A DNA stretch of 43,016 nt from Castellaniella hirudinis_A (GTDB taxonomy: Bacteria > Pseudomonadota > Gammaproteobacteria > Burkholderiales > Burkholderiaceae_B). Shown here piece after piece: positions 9,069 to 17,044 of this stretch (positions within the stretch are counted from its first letter, which is position 1; the number at the start of each line of letters is the position of its first letter). Both the position numbers and the translations under genes were made by a program. The notes beneath the pieces were generated by a model. It saw only the letters and a program-made list of their open reading frames with translations, had not been told where the DNA came from and did not search any database. The DNA lies in assembly GCF_047468865.1 (NCBI RefSeq), contig NZ_JBLGTV010000019.1:1-43016 (forward strand), given 5' to 3'.

Positions 9069-10135
9069 GGCAGTTCTCCAAGTTGGTCAGGGGACGGGGA
9101 AGTCGCCGCAGCGGGTGCGGCCTCGGGAAATAGCGGCAGCTCTGGAAACGGCGTCTCCAGTGCGTCCGCCAGTTGGTAGCCCACGCCATCGAAGCCGACG
9201 ACGCGGGCGATGCTCTCGATGCGGCGCTTGCGTCCGCGTCCGGCAATGTGGATCACCACATTGACCGCCTCGGCGATCAGCGCACGCGGCGGGTTCACCG
9301 CCACTTCGAGAATCAGTTGCTCCATGCGCAGCAGCGCGCCCAGCGCGGAACCCGCGTGGATCGTGGCGATGCCGCCGGGGTGGCCGGTGCCCCACACCTT
9401 GATGAGATCCAGCGCCTCGGCGCCGCGCACCTCGCCGACCACCACGCGATCTGGCCGCAGGCGCATGGACGAACGCACCAGCTCGGTCATGGACACCACG
9501 CCGGAGCGCGTGCGCAACGGCACGTGGTCGCGGGCCGCGCATTGCAGCTCGATCGTGTCTTCGAGCACCAGCACGCGGTCGCCTGTGGCGGCTATCTCGG
9601 CCAGCAGCGCGTTGGCGAGGGTCGTCTTGCCGCTGCTGGTGGCTCCGGCGATCAAGATGTTCTGGCGCTCGCGCACGGCGCGAACGAGAAAGCCCGCCTG
9701 GGCGGCGGTCATCATTCCGTCCACGACGTACCGCTCCAGCGGAATCACGCCGATGGCGCGCTTGCGCAGCGCGAAGGCCGGCCCCGGTGCGGCGGGCGGC
9801 AAGATGCCCTCGAAGCGTTCGCCGGTTTCGGGCAACTCGGCGGACAGCAGCGGCTGGCCGCGATGGACTTCTGCGCCGACGTGGGCCGCGACCAGGCGAA
9901 TGATTCGCTCGCCATCGGCTTCGGGCATCTCCACGCCCATAGGTGCGCGGCCCGACGACAGCCGATCCACCCAAAGGGTGCGATCAGGGTTGAGCATGAT
10001 TTCCACCACATCGGGGTCTTCGAGTGCGGTGGCGATCAGCGGCCCCATTGCCGTGCGCAGCATCTGGACGCGTCGGTCGAGCGAGGCCGCAGCGGATGAG
10101 CGTGGTTCGGGCGGGAGTTGCGGAACGGCGCTCAT
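9065..10135 (-). CDS. trbB: TrbB, VirB11-like hexameric ATPase
   Basis: This 356-residue VirB11/TrbB traffic ATPase works at the cytoplasmic face of the channel. Conserved features are EDPDVVEIMLNPDRTLWVD near the N terminus, Walker A GATSSGKT at residues 164-171, the Asp box ILVLEDTIEL-type segment (VLVLEDTIELQCAARDHVPL), Walker B PDRVVVGEVRGAEALDL and the His box GHPGGIATIHAG. All catalytic motifs are intact. It is coupled by ATGA to the copG-like gene upstream and to trbC downstream. Confidence 0.96.
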   Translation of the reverse strand: MSAVPQLPPEPRSSAAASLDRRVQMLRTAMGPLIATALEDPDVVEIMLNPDRTLWVDRLSSGRAPMGVEMPEADGERIIRLVAAHVGAEVHRGQPLLSAELPETGERFEGILPPAAPGPAFALRKRAIGVIPLERYVVDGMMTAAQAGFLVRAVRERQNILIAGATSSGKTTLANALLAEIAATGDRVLVLEDTIELQCAARDHVPLRTRSGVVSMTELVRSSMRLRPDRVVVGEVRGAEALDLIKVWGTGHPGGIATIHAGSALGALLRMEQLILEVAVNPPRALIAEAVNVVIHIAGRGRKRRIESIARVVGFDGVGYQLADALETPFPELPLFPEAAPAAATSPSPDQLGELP

Positions 10136-10596
10136 GACGCACGCTCCCGCGCCTGCGCGGCTGCCGCAGCGTCCTCCATCCGCATCGGGTCGGGGTGCAG
10201 TTCCTCCACCATGTCGCGCACCAGGCTGCGCCCGCGCATCAGGTGGCGGCTGAGCTGTTCGGTGAACTGCTCGAAGCGTGCTTTCCCCTGAGCGCGGGCC
10301 GCGTCTTGGTGCGCCTCGGGAACCGGCGTGCTGACGGTCAGGTAGTAGCGGATGAATAGCGCCAGCGTTTCGATGGCGATGTTCTGGTCGCGCTCCATGC
10401 GCTCGGCTTGGCGCGACAAGCGATCAAGGCGCTTGGCGATGGCTGCCTCGCGTTGGTCGGCCGCGTCCGGCGACAGCCAGGACGCCAAGGCGGCAGCGAC
10501 GATGCTGGATTTGGACACGCCTTTCTTGGCGGCCAGTTCATCGAGCCGCTGGGCGTGCTCGGGCTGGATAAAGAGGTTCAGGCGATAGTGGCTCAT
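10132..10596 (-). CDS. CopG-like ribbon-helix-helix protein between traG and trbB
   Basis: This 154-residue protein starts with a ribbon-helix-helix fold of the CopG/Arc type: a strand YRLNLFIQPEHAQRL, then helices DELAAKKGVSKSSIVAAALASWL. Such proteins bind DNA as dimers and often repress their own operon. The rest is a charged helical tail. It overlaps traG and trbB by ATGA at both ends, so it is made together with the transfer proteins. In Tn4371-type elements a CopG-family gene regularly sits here. Autoregulation of the tra/trb operon is a reasonable inference, not shown. Confidence 0.85.
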   Translation of the reverse strand: MSHYRLNLFIQPEHAQRLDELAAKKGVSKSSIVAAALASWLSPDAADQREAAIAKRLDRLSRQAERMERDQNIAIETLALFIRYYLTVSTPVPEAHQDAARAQGKARFEQFTEQLSRHLMRGRSLVRDMVEELHPDPMRMEDAAAAAQARERAS

Positions 10597-12605
10597 AGCT
10601 CGATTCCGTCGTTGGGGTTCAGCGATGCCAGCCGGGCCGTGCGCTGCATGGCCGGATCAAGATGGCGAGGAAGGGGAAGCGGCAGGTCGTCGTCATCGAG
10701 CAGGCCGAGGTCGGCCGCGGGCGCGGCCAGCTCGGGGTCGTAGGCGACGGTTTCGCAAAGCTCGGGCTGACGTCGCGGGCCGCCGTCGTCGGCCGAAGCG
10801 CCGAAGCCGTCGGCGGCATCGGCCGCAGGCGTGGCGGGCACGGCAGGGATTGCCAGCCCGCTCCAGTCGTCGGGGCGCAATGGTGGCGCGTCGGCGTACT
10901 GGCCGCCTGCTAGCGCAGGCGGCGGCAACACGCGCTGCTTGAAATTGGCGTCGGCGTAGTAGCGCAGCTTCGTGGCCTTGATCGGGGCCACGCTGGACAC
11001 CATCACCACGGCCTCGTCGGGCGGAAGCTGCATGACTTCGCCCGGCGTCAGCAGCGGGCGGGCCGTCTCCTGGCGCGACACCATGAGGTGCCCCAGCCAC
11101 GGCGCAAGCCGATGGCCCGCGTAGTTGCGCTGCGCGCGCAGCTCGGTCGCCGTGCCCAGCGTCTCGGAAATGCGCTTGGCCGTGCGTTCGTCGTTCGTGG
11201 CGAACGTCACGCGCACATGACAGTTGTCCAGAATCGAATGGTTCTGGCCGTAGGCTTTGTCGATCTGGTTGAGCGACTGCGCGATGAGGAAGCTGCGGAT
11301 GCCGTAGCCCGCCATGAAGGCCAGCGCCGTCTCGAAGAAGTCGAGCCGGCCCAGGGCCGGAAACTCATCGAGCATCAGCAGCAGCTTGTGGCGGCGCTCG
11401 ATTCCGTCGGAGCCGTCGAGCGATTCGGTGAGGCGTCGCCCGATCTGGTTGAGGATCAACCGGATCAAGGGCTTCGTCCGGCTTATGTCCGAAGGCGGCA
11501 CCACCAGATACAGCGACACCGGATGCTCGGCCGCGATCAGGTCGGCGATGCGCCAGTCGCAGCGCGAGGTGACTTCGGCCACCGTGGGGTCACGGTACAG
11601 GCCGAGGAACGACATGGCGGTGCTCAACACGCCGGAGCGTTCGTTGTCGCTCTTGTTGAGCACTTCGCGCGCCGCCGATGCCACCACGGGATGCGGGCCA
11701 CCACCGTCTTCGTTCACGAGATGCGGCGTGGTCATCATCCTGTGCAAGGTCAGCTCGAACGGGCTGGCCGGGTCGCTGAGGAAGTTGGCGACGCCGCGCA
11801 GCGTCTTGTCCTCGCCCGCGTAGAGCACATGCAGGATCGCGCCGACCAGCAGGGCGTGGCTGGTCTTTTCCCAATGGTTGCGCTTCTCCAGCGCACCTTC
11901 GGGATCGACCAGAATGTCCGCGATGTTCTGCACGTCGCGCACCTCATGCGCACCGCGCCGCACCTCCAGCAGCGGGTTGTAGGCCGCCGACTTCGCATCG
12001 GTGGGGTTGAACAGCAGGCAGTGGCTGAAACGGCTACGCCAGCCGGCGGTGATCTGCCAGTTCTCGCCTTTGATGTCGTGGATGACGGCGGACGCAGGCC
12101 AGGAAAGCAGTGTCGGCACCACTAGGCCGACACCTTTGCCGCTGCGCGTGGGCGCAAAGGTCAGGACGTGTTCCGGCCCTTCATGGCGCAGGTACTGGCG
12201 GTCATGCTGGCCGAGGAAAACACCGGCCGGCTGCGTCAGCCCCGCCTTGCGAATGTCATCCGCGTTCGCCCAGCGTGCCGAGCCGTAGGTCGTGACAAGG
12301 CGCGATTGGCGCGAGCGCCAGATCGACATGCCGATGGCGACCACCACCGCCAGCAGGCCGCTGCCGCCCGCGATGGCGCCGCCGGTATCGAAAACGCGCG
12401 GCGCGTAGGCATCGAAGAAGAACCACCACTCAAACAGCTTCCACGGGTGGTAGATCGGTGTGCCAAGAAGATCGAACCAGGGCGAGCCAAGGCGTAGCTG
12501 ATAACCAAGGGCGGCTGCTGTCCATTGTGTGGCGCCCCACACGCCGGCGATCACGATGCCGAATACCACGGCAATCTGACCGAACAGCACGTTCGTCCCT
12601 TGCAT
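10593..12605 (-). CDS. traG: TraG, VirD4-like type IV coupling protein
   Basis: This 670-residue VirD4/TraG coupling protein brings the relaxase-DNA complex to the secretion channel. Two N-terminal membrane helices are present (VLFGQIAVVFGIVIAGVWGA and AIAGGSGLLAVVVAIGMSIW). The ATPase domain has Walker A in FAPTRSGKGVGLVVP near residues 150-160 and Walker B LLMLDEFPALG near 408. The FLIAQSLNQIDKAYG motif is typical of the family. It is the first gene of the leftward transfer operon, so the promoter should lie in 12606-12760. Confidence 0.96.
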   Translation of the reverse strand: MQGTNVLFGQIAVVFGIVIAGVWGATQWTAAALGYQLRLGSPWFDLLGTPIYHPWKLFEWWFFFDAYAPRVFDTGGAIAGGSGLLAVVVAIGMSIWRSRQSRLVTTYGSARWANADDIRKAGLTQPAGVFLGQHDRQYLRHEGPEHVLTFAPTRSGKGVGLVVPTLLSWPASAVIHDIKGENWQITAGWRSRFSHCLLFNPTDAKSAAYNPLLEVRRGAHEVRDVQNIADILVDPEGALEKRNHWEKTSHALLVGAILHVLYAGEDKTLRGVANFLSDPASPFELTLHRMMTTPHLVNEDGGGPHPVVASAAREVLNKSDNERSGVLSTAMSFLGLYRDPTVAEVTSRCDWRIADLIAAEHPVSLYLVVPPSDISRTKPLIRLILNQIGRRLTESLDGSDGIERRHKLLLMLDEFPALGRLDFFETALAFMAGYGIRSFLIAQSLNQIDKAYGQNHSILDNCHVRVTFATNDERTAKRISETLGTATELRAQRNYAGHRLAPWLGHLMVSRQETARPLLTPGEVMQLPPDEAVVMVSSVAPIKATKLRYYADANFKQRVLPPPALAGGQYADAPPLRPDDWSGLAIPAVPATPAADAADGFGASADDGGPRRQPELCETVAYDPELAAPAADLGLLDDDDLPLPLPRHLDPAMQRTARLASLNPNDGIEL

Positions 12606-12761
12606 GACCTGGCCTCCGATTTCTCCTGCGCTGATTCCTCATGGAAAAAGCGGCATAAGGACGTGCCGCAAGCGTCAGGATCGGTGCCGGGTCAGTGCCG
12701 GTCAAAGACCGTTTTCAGCAGAAAGGTCGAGTAAAAAGACAGAATGAGTGCGACGACGAGC
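12606..12761 (-). promoter_or_regulatory. upstream region of the traG-trb operon
   Basis: This gene-free stretch lies between the terminator of the eexN transcript and traG. Transcription of the whole transfer operon has to start here unless it reads through from eexN. I could not pick a convincing -35/-10 pair by eye. The assignment rests on position only. Confidence 0.4.
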
Positions 12762-12799
12762 CAAAGAAAAACGCCGCAAGCGCGGGCGCATTGCGGCGT
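12762..12799 (-). terminator. intrinsic terminator after eexN
   Basis: Arms 12791-12799 and 12771-12779 form a perfect 9-bp stem with an 11-base loop. Read leftward, the stem is followed directly by TTTTCTTT. This is a textbook Rho-independent terminator, 43 bases past the stop of the lipoprotein gene. It separates the lysR-eexN transcript from the transfer operon. Confidence 0.85.
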
Positions 12800-12841
12800 G
12801 TCGAGCAGAGGAATGAAGGCGGTTCGGAAAATAGCCAACAA

Positions 12842-13120
12842 TCAAAATTTGGGAGACTCTTTCGGCGGCGTATAGGGCGTTTCGCCGTCGCCATAGAACC
12901 GCTTGCGCGTAGCTTCTGCTACGCGGTTACACAGCATGTCGCCCAACTTGAGGCGGTCGGTCTTGCATTGCTGGCGCAGATCTTTGAGCCGTTCGGGGTT
13001 GGCTGCCAGTTCTTCCACCGTCGGGACACTTGCATCCGAGCCTTTGGCCTTCTGAGGGGTCTCAGACTGGCCGCAGCTAGTCAGGGCGAACACTAACAAG
13101 AAAGGGATGGGCTTGTTCAT
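12842..13120 (-). CDS. eexN: EexN family entry-exclusion lipoprotein
   Basis: This 92-residue lipoprotein has a signal peptide and lipobox (LLVFALTSC). The body NPERLKDLRQQCKTDRLKLG...RKRFYGDGE matches the EexN/TrbK-type family and aligns by eye with the protein at 4892-5212. These proteins are thought to sit in the envelope and exclude incoming copies of the same element. The ATG overlaps the lysR stop by 4 bases, so it is expressed with that regulator rather than with trb. An intrinsic terminator follows. Function is inferred from family. Confidence 0.8.
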   Translation of the reverse strand: MNKPIPFLLVFALTSCGQSETPQKAKGSDASVPTVEELAANPERLKDLRQQCKTDRLKLGDMLCNRVAEATRKRFYGDGETPYTPPKESPKF

Positions 13121-14061
13121 GGCGTGAATTCTTCCGGGGGGTCAGGACTGCGACGTGGAACAGGCTTTGTGAACTCCGGCGATTCAATGGCTTGTACGCG
13201 CTCAATGAACCGCGCAAGCACATCGGACGGCTCATCGTCGAGGTGCAGCACGTAGGTCGTCAGCGGCGGTACGCGCGACGCCAGTGGTCGGGCCACTACG
13301 CCCGGCTCACGGCTGGCGGCTATGTGCGCTTCACCCGTCAGCCCAATCGCGAAGCCTGCCGAAACCAGTGCCATCATCAAATCGCAGGAAGCCACACGTT
13401 CCGCAACCAGTGGCTCCATGTCAGCTCGACGCAGCACCCGTTCGACATGCTTGGCATGGCCTTCGCACACTTTCGGATTGCACAGAACCAGCGGGTAGCG
13501 CAGCAACTCATCCAGCGGGATGCGCTTGTGGGCCAGCAGCGGATGCCGCGCCGGCACTGCCACCATCAGCGCATCGCTCCATGCAGGTATGGCGATGATG
13601 CCATCGCCTACGTCATCGGATTGCGCGAACCCCACATCATATAAGTCGTCATGCAAGCCTTTGATCTGCTGTGAAAGCGGCACCTCGAAGAATCGAAGTT
13701 CAACTTCCGGCTCTTCCTGGCGGCACAACGCCAACAAGCTTGGCAAGCGGGACGGTGTGATGCCGTCCGATAGCGCCACGCGCAACTGCCCGTGAAAACC
13801 ATTAGCCGCTGCTTTTACGCTGTCACGCGCTTGTTCCAAGGCAGCAAACACGCGACGCACATGTTCCAAGAACAAACTCCCGGTGCGGGTGAGCCGCGTG
13901 CTTCGTGTGGTGCGGGCAAACAGCACCACGCCCAGTTCTTCCTCCAACTCCTTGATGGCCCGTGACAGTGGGGATTGCTCTATGTGCAGCCGCTCGGCAG
14001 CACGGGCGAAGTGAAGTTCCTCTGCAACTGCGAGAAAGTATCGAAGATGACGTAACTCCAT
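13117..14061 (-). CDS. LysR family transcriptional regulator
   Basis: This 314-residue LysR-type regulator has the N-terminal winged HTH (HLRYFLAVAEELHFARAAERLHIEQSPLSRAI...) at residues 4-62. The periplasmic-binding-protein-like effector domain follows (GQLRVALSDGITPSRLPSLL onward). Length is normal. The downstream eexN overlaps it, which suggests it controls or is co-expressed with the exclusion gene. It lies at the junction between the transfer operon and the kdp cargo, so it could belong to either. The effector cannot be predicted. The coding sequence looks intact. Confidence 0.93.
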   Translation of the reverse strand: MELRHLRYFLAVAEELHFARAAERLHIEQSPLSRAIKELEEELGVVLFARTTRSTRLTRTGSLFLEHVRRVFAALEQARDSVKAAANGFHGQLRVALSDGITPSRLPSLLALCRQEEPEVELRFFEVPLSQQIKGLHDDLYDVGFAQSDDVGDGIIAIPAWSDALMVAVPARHPLLAHKRIPLDELLRYPLVLCNPKVCEGHAKHVERVLRRADMEPLVAERVASCDLMMALVSAGFAIGLTGEAHIAASREPGVVARPLASRVPPLTTYVLHLDDEPSDVLARFIERVQAIESPEFTKPVPRRSPDPPEEFTP

Positions 14062-14125
14062 TCCCTTGATCTCGATTGCACTGCGCTACCAGTCAAATCA
14101 ATACTTGCCAGCATTCTGCAGAAAA

Positions 14126-14284
14126 CTATTCTTTGTCTCCGTCACGCCGACGATTACTGTCCGGTGATGATTTTCTATGTCGTCTTTCAATCCATGTCAC
14201 GATTCTTTCCGATGCTCGAAATAATGCGGTGAAGGCGAGCACGACAACACCAACGAAAATGATGTCGTGCAACATCTGAGGCAT
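14126..14284 (-). CDS. possible 52-residue single-span membrane protein
   Basis: This frame reads MPQMLHDIIFVGVVVLAFTAL..., one membrane helix at about residues 8-22, then a strongly basic tail (RASERIVTWIERRHRK and a charged end). GGGGGA lies 8 bases before the ATG. It is transcribed away from the kdp genes. Two tandem copies of CGTAAATTC lie 55-75 bases upstream, matching repeats upstream of the porin-kdp genes. I do not recognise a family. It is not KdpF, which is shorter and lies within kdpFABC. A longer in-frame version starting at 14443 would run through those repeats and is less likely. Confidence 0.45.
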   Translation of the reverse strand: MPQMLHDIIFVGVVVLAFTALFRASERIVTWIERRHRKSSPDSNRRRDGDKE

Positions 14285-14339
14285 TGAAAGTCCCCCCACA
14301 TACGACCTCAAGACCATATCCCATACGGGGAACTTTCGC

Positions 14340-14359
14340 CGTAAATTCGACGTAAATTC
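14340..14359. promoter_or_regulatory. tandem CGTAAATTC repeats, left cluster
   Basis: Two exact copies of CGTAAATTC start at 14340 and 14351, an 11-base step (one helical turn). Tandem direct repeats at this spacing are how OmpR/PhoB-type regulators, the KdpE family, usually bind. They lie upstream of the small leftward gene at 14126-14284. The binding protein is inferred. Confidence 0.55.
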
Positions 14360-14453
14360 AGTGCTTGGCGCGACCGCCAGCGCGCCAGACCCTCGTGCTC
14401 GCGTGTCGCGAATCGCTCTATTTTTTCTGCATGTGTTAGCCAAATACTGCTGA

Positions 14454-14505
14454 AAATTTACGCAGAATTTATGCGCAGGGATTGTTCTGGAATAGAGAAT
14501 TTACG
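14454..14505. promoter_or_regulatory. CGTAAATT-type repeats upstream of porin-kdp, right cluster
   Basis: On the minus strand, CGTAAATTT (14454-14462), CATAAATTC (14465-14473) and CGTAAATTC (14497-14505) occur, with steps of 11 and 32 bases (about one and three helical turns). They lie 60-110 bases before the porin start and point opposite to the 14340-14359 pair. This is a strong candidate for the control region of the kdp locus. KdpE is the obvious candidate ligand. The AT-rich stretch 14420-14560 likely holds the promoter. Confidence 0.55.
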
Positions 14506-14564
14506 GGCCTTCACTGAATACTTGAACGTATGCCTAATTCGCTATTCGTCTGCGGAGTTAAAAC

Positions 14565-15271
14565 ATGCTTCTCAAGAATATTCAACCGGCCAGAATGGCC
14601 GTCACCGTTGCCGTCAGTGGGTTGTTGTTGGGAACGGCGACAAGCGTTCACGCGCAGGTTTCCGGTAGTGCCGCGCTAACGTCGGACTACGTTTGGCGCG
14701 GGTCTTCTCAAACTCGCGAAGACCCCGCGATCCAGGCGGGGGTCAAGTACGCTCATGAGTCGGGACTGTATGCCTCCGTCTGGGGCTCGAACGTCAAGTT
14801 CAAGCCAGACAACGGCGCCCGCAGCGAGTTCGTCCTTGCCGTGGGATGGAGCGGAAAGATCGCCACGGATTGGGCGCTGGATATCTATCTCCTGCGCTAC
14901 CAGTACCCCTCGGCGAGCCCAACCTGAACTGGAACGAGATCAACGCGAGCATCACCTGGCGCGACAACTACTGGCTGGCGGTGGGGCACTCGAACAACGC
15001 GATGGCCACGGACACGACCGGCACGTATGCGCTTCTGGGTGCTCGCTATCCGATCAACGACCAGTGGCGCGTCGAAGGCAGCGTGGCCCGCTACGTCCTC
15101 GAAAGCGCCTATGCCGACAGCTACATGCACGGCGCGCTCGGCGTCGTCTGGACGTTCAAGGCGCCGTTCGAGGCCCGGCTCACGCTGCATGGCACCGATT
15201 CGGCGGCCAAGCGACTGTTTCCCGGCATGGCCGGCTCGCGCGCCGAGTTCGCCATCCAGGCTTCTTTCTGA
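14565..15271 (+). pseudogene. TorF-type outer-membrane porin, frameshifted
   Basis: The first part encodes a signal peptide (LLLGTATSVHA, cleavage before QVSGSAALTSDYVWRG). It continues with DYVWRGSSQTREDPAIQAGV and LYASVWGSNVKF, the pattern of TorF family putative porins. The frame stops at 14927. The homologous continuation (EPNLNWNEINASITWRDNYW ... WTFKAPFEARLTLHGTDS) runs in another frame to 15271. One extra C in the run 14906-14909 would join the two into about 235 residues. So this is either a real one-base deletion or a sequencing error. It lies 53 bases before kdpA and probably shares its promoter. A porin here could ease K+ entry to the periplasm (inference). Confidence 0.75.
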
Positions 15272-15324
15272 CCGGGGGCGTGATGGCCACAAACCCCCAA
15301 GCAACACGTTGATGGAGTCCGATC

Positions 15325-17034
15325 ATGACTGAGTTTCTTCTCGTATTTGCCCTGGCGATCGGTCTCGGATGGCCACTCGGTCGCTATCTGGCCGCGGTGA
15401 TGCGCGGCGTCCCGATGCGCGGCGACAGGCTGTTTCTGTGGCTGGAGCGGCCCCTGTATGCGCTGATCGGCACCAATCCCGAGCGCGGCATGAGCTGGCG
15501 CGGGTACGCCGGCGCGTTCCTGTTGAGCAACCTGGTGCTGGCGGTCATCGTGTGGCTGATCCTGATGACCCAGGCGTGGCTACCGCTCAACCCCAACGGC
15601 GCGCCCAACATGAGCTGGGACCTGGCGCTGCACACGATGGTGTCCTTTCTGACCAACACCAACCAGCAGCACTACTCCGGGCAGGCCCAACTCTCGTACC
15701 TCGCCCACATGACGGGCATCGTGACCTTGCAGGTCATCACGCCCATGATGGGATTGGCACTGGTCGTAGCGACGCTGCGCGGGTTCTTCGGCGGACGCAA
15801 TGCGCAGGAGCGCAAGGCCGATGGGCAGGAGCAGGCCCCGGTGGATGTCGGCAACTACTGGGCCGATGTGATCCGCCCCACGCTGCGCTTCATGCTGCCG
15901 CTGTGCCTGCTGTGGTCGGTGCTGCTGACCAGCCAGGGGGTGCCGGCCACGCTGGAGGGCGGCCCCGTTGTCGCTCCCGTGGATACGACGGTAGAAATGA
16001 AGGAGCAGAAGATCCCACTGGGTCCGGTATCGCCGATGGTCGCCATCAAGCAGCTCGGCACCAATGGCGGCGGCTGGTACGGCCCCAACAGCTCGGTGCC
16101 GCTGGAGAACCCCACGCCGCTATCGAATCTGCTTGAAACCTTGGCACTTATTCTGGTCCCAGTCGCGGTAGTGTTCATGATCGGTGGACTGACCGGACGA
16201 CGTAAGTTCGCCGGGTTGGTGTTCGGCACGATGTTGACCATGTCCGTCGTGTCGGCGGGATTCGCCATCTGGTCGGAAGGATTCTCCTCGACCTCGCAGG
16301 ACATCGCGTTGATGGAAGGCAAGGAAGTCCGCTTCGGCGCCGAGCCTTCCGCACTGTGGGCCGCATTGACGACGCAGACATCCAACGGCTCGGTCAACGC
16401 CATGCACGACTCGCTGGCGCCTCTGACCGGCCTGGTCACGATCAGCGACATGCTGATCAACGCCATCTGGGGCGGCATCGGCAGCGGCTTGCAGCAGTTC
16501 CTGACCTATCTCCTGTTGGGCGTGTTCCTGGCTGGACTGATGACGGGGCGCACGCCGGAACTTTTCGGACGCAAGATCGAAGCGCCCGAGGTCCGCCTGC
16601 TCGCAGTGCTCGTGTTGCTGCAACCACTGATCCTGCTGGGCCTGACCGCCATCACGCTGGCCGTGCCGACCCTGACGGGGAACTCGAACCCCGGCTTCCA
16701 TGCCATCAGCCAGGTCTTCTACGAATACACGTCGTCCTTCGCCAACAACGGTTCGGGCTTTGAGGGGTTGGGCGATGCCACCGTCTGGTGGAACGTCACC
16801 GCCAGCTTCGTGCTCGCCGCGGGTCGCTATCCGGCCCTCATCATTCCGCTGGTGATCGCAGCAATGCTCGCGCGCAAACGCCAAGCCCCGGAAAGCATGG
16901 GAAGCCTGCACATCGAAACCCCCATTTTTGCGCTCACGCTGATCGCGGTGATCGTCATCCTGACACTGCTTCAGTTCATGCCCGTGCTGGTGCTAGGCCC
17001 CGTGGCCGATCATCTGAGCCTGGTCGCGCGTTGA
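15325..17034 (+). CDS. kdpA: KdpA, potassium-translocating channel subunit
   Basis: KdpA binds and translocates K+ in the KdpFABC high-affinity uptake P-type ATPase of the inner membrane. At 569 residues it is slightly longer than the E. coli protein. All four pore loops are seen: TNTNQQHYSG, TNGGGWYGPNSSVPLENPTP, TQTSNGSVNAMHDSLAP and SSFANNGSGFEGL, so the selectivity filter looks intact. About ten hydrophobic helices surround them. GGAG precedes the ATG. kdpB follows after 10 bases. No kdpF reading frame was found before it. Confidence 0.97.
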   Translation: MTEFLLVFALAIGLGWPLGRYLAAVMRGVPMRGDRLFLWLERPLYALIGTNPERGMSWRGYAGAFLLSNLVLAVIVWLILMTQAWLPLNPNGAPNMSWDLALHTMVSFLTNTNQQHYSGQAQLSYLAHMTGIVTLQVITPMMGLALVVATLRGFFGGRNAQERKADGQEQAPVDVGNYWADVIRPTLRFMLPLCLLWSVLLTSQGVPATLEGGPVVAPVDTTVEMKEQKIPLGPVSPMVAIKQLGTNGGGWYGPNSSVPLENPTPLSNLLETLALILVPVAVVFMIGGLTGRRKFAGLVFGTMLTMSVVSAGFAIWSEGFSSTSQDIALMEGKEVRFGAEPSALWAALTTQTSNGSVNAMHDSLAPLTGLVTISDMLINAIWGGIGSGLQQFLTYLLLGVFLAGLMTGRTPELFGRKIEAPEVRLLAVLVLLQPLILLGLTAITLAVPTLTGNSNPGFHAISQVFYEYTSSFANNGSGFEGLGDATVWWNVTASFVLAAGRYPALIIPLVIAAMLARKRQAPESMGSLHIETPIFALTLIAVIVILTLLQFMPVLVLGPVADHLSLVAR

Positions 17035-17044
17035 GGAAAACACC

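Noticed and set aside
14846..15271. Second half of the porin as an independent gene with its own start
   Set aside because: The first 25 residues are the out-of-frame reading of the porin. There is no signal peptide, and the rest continues the porin barrel.
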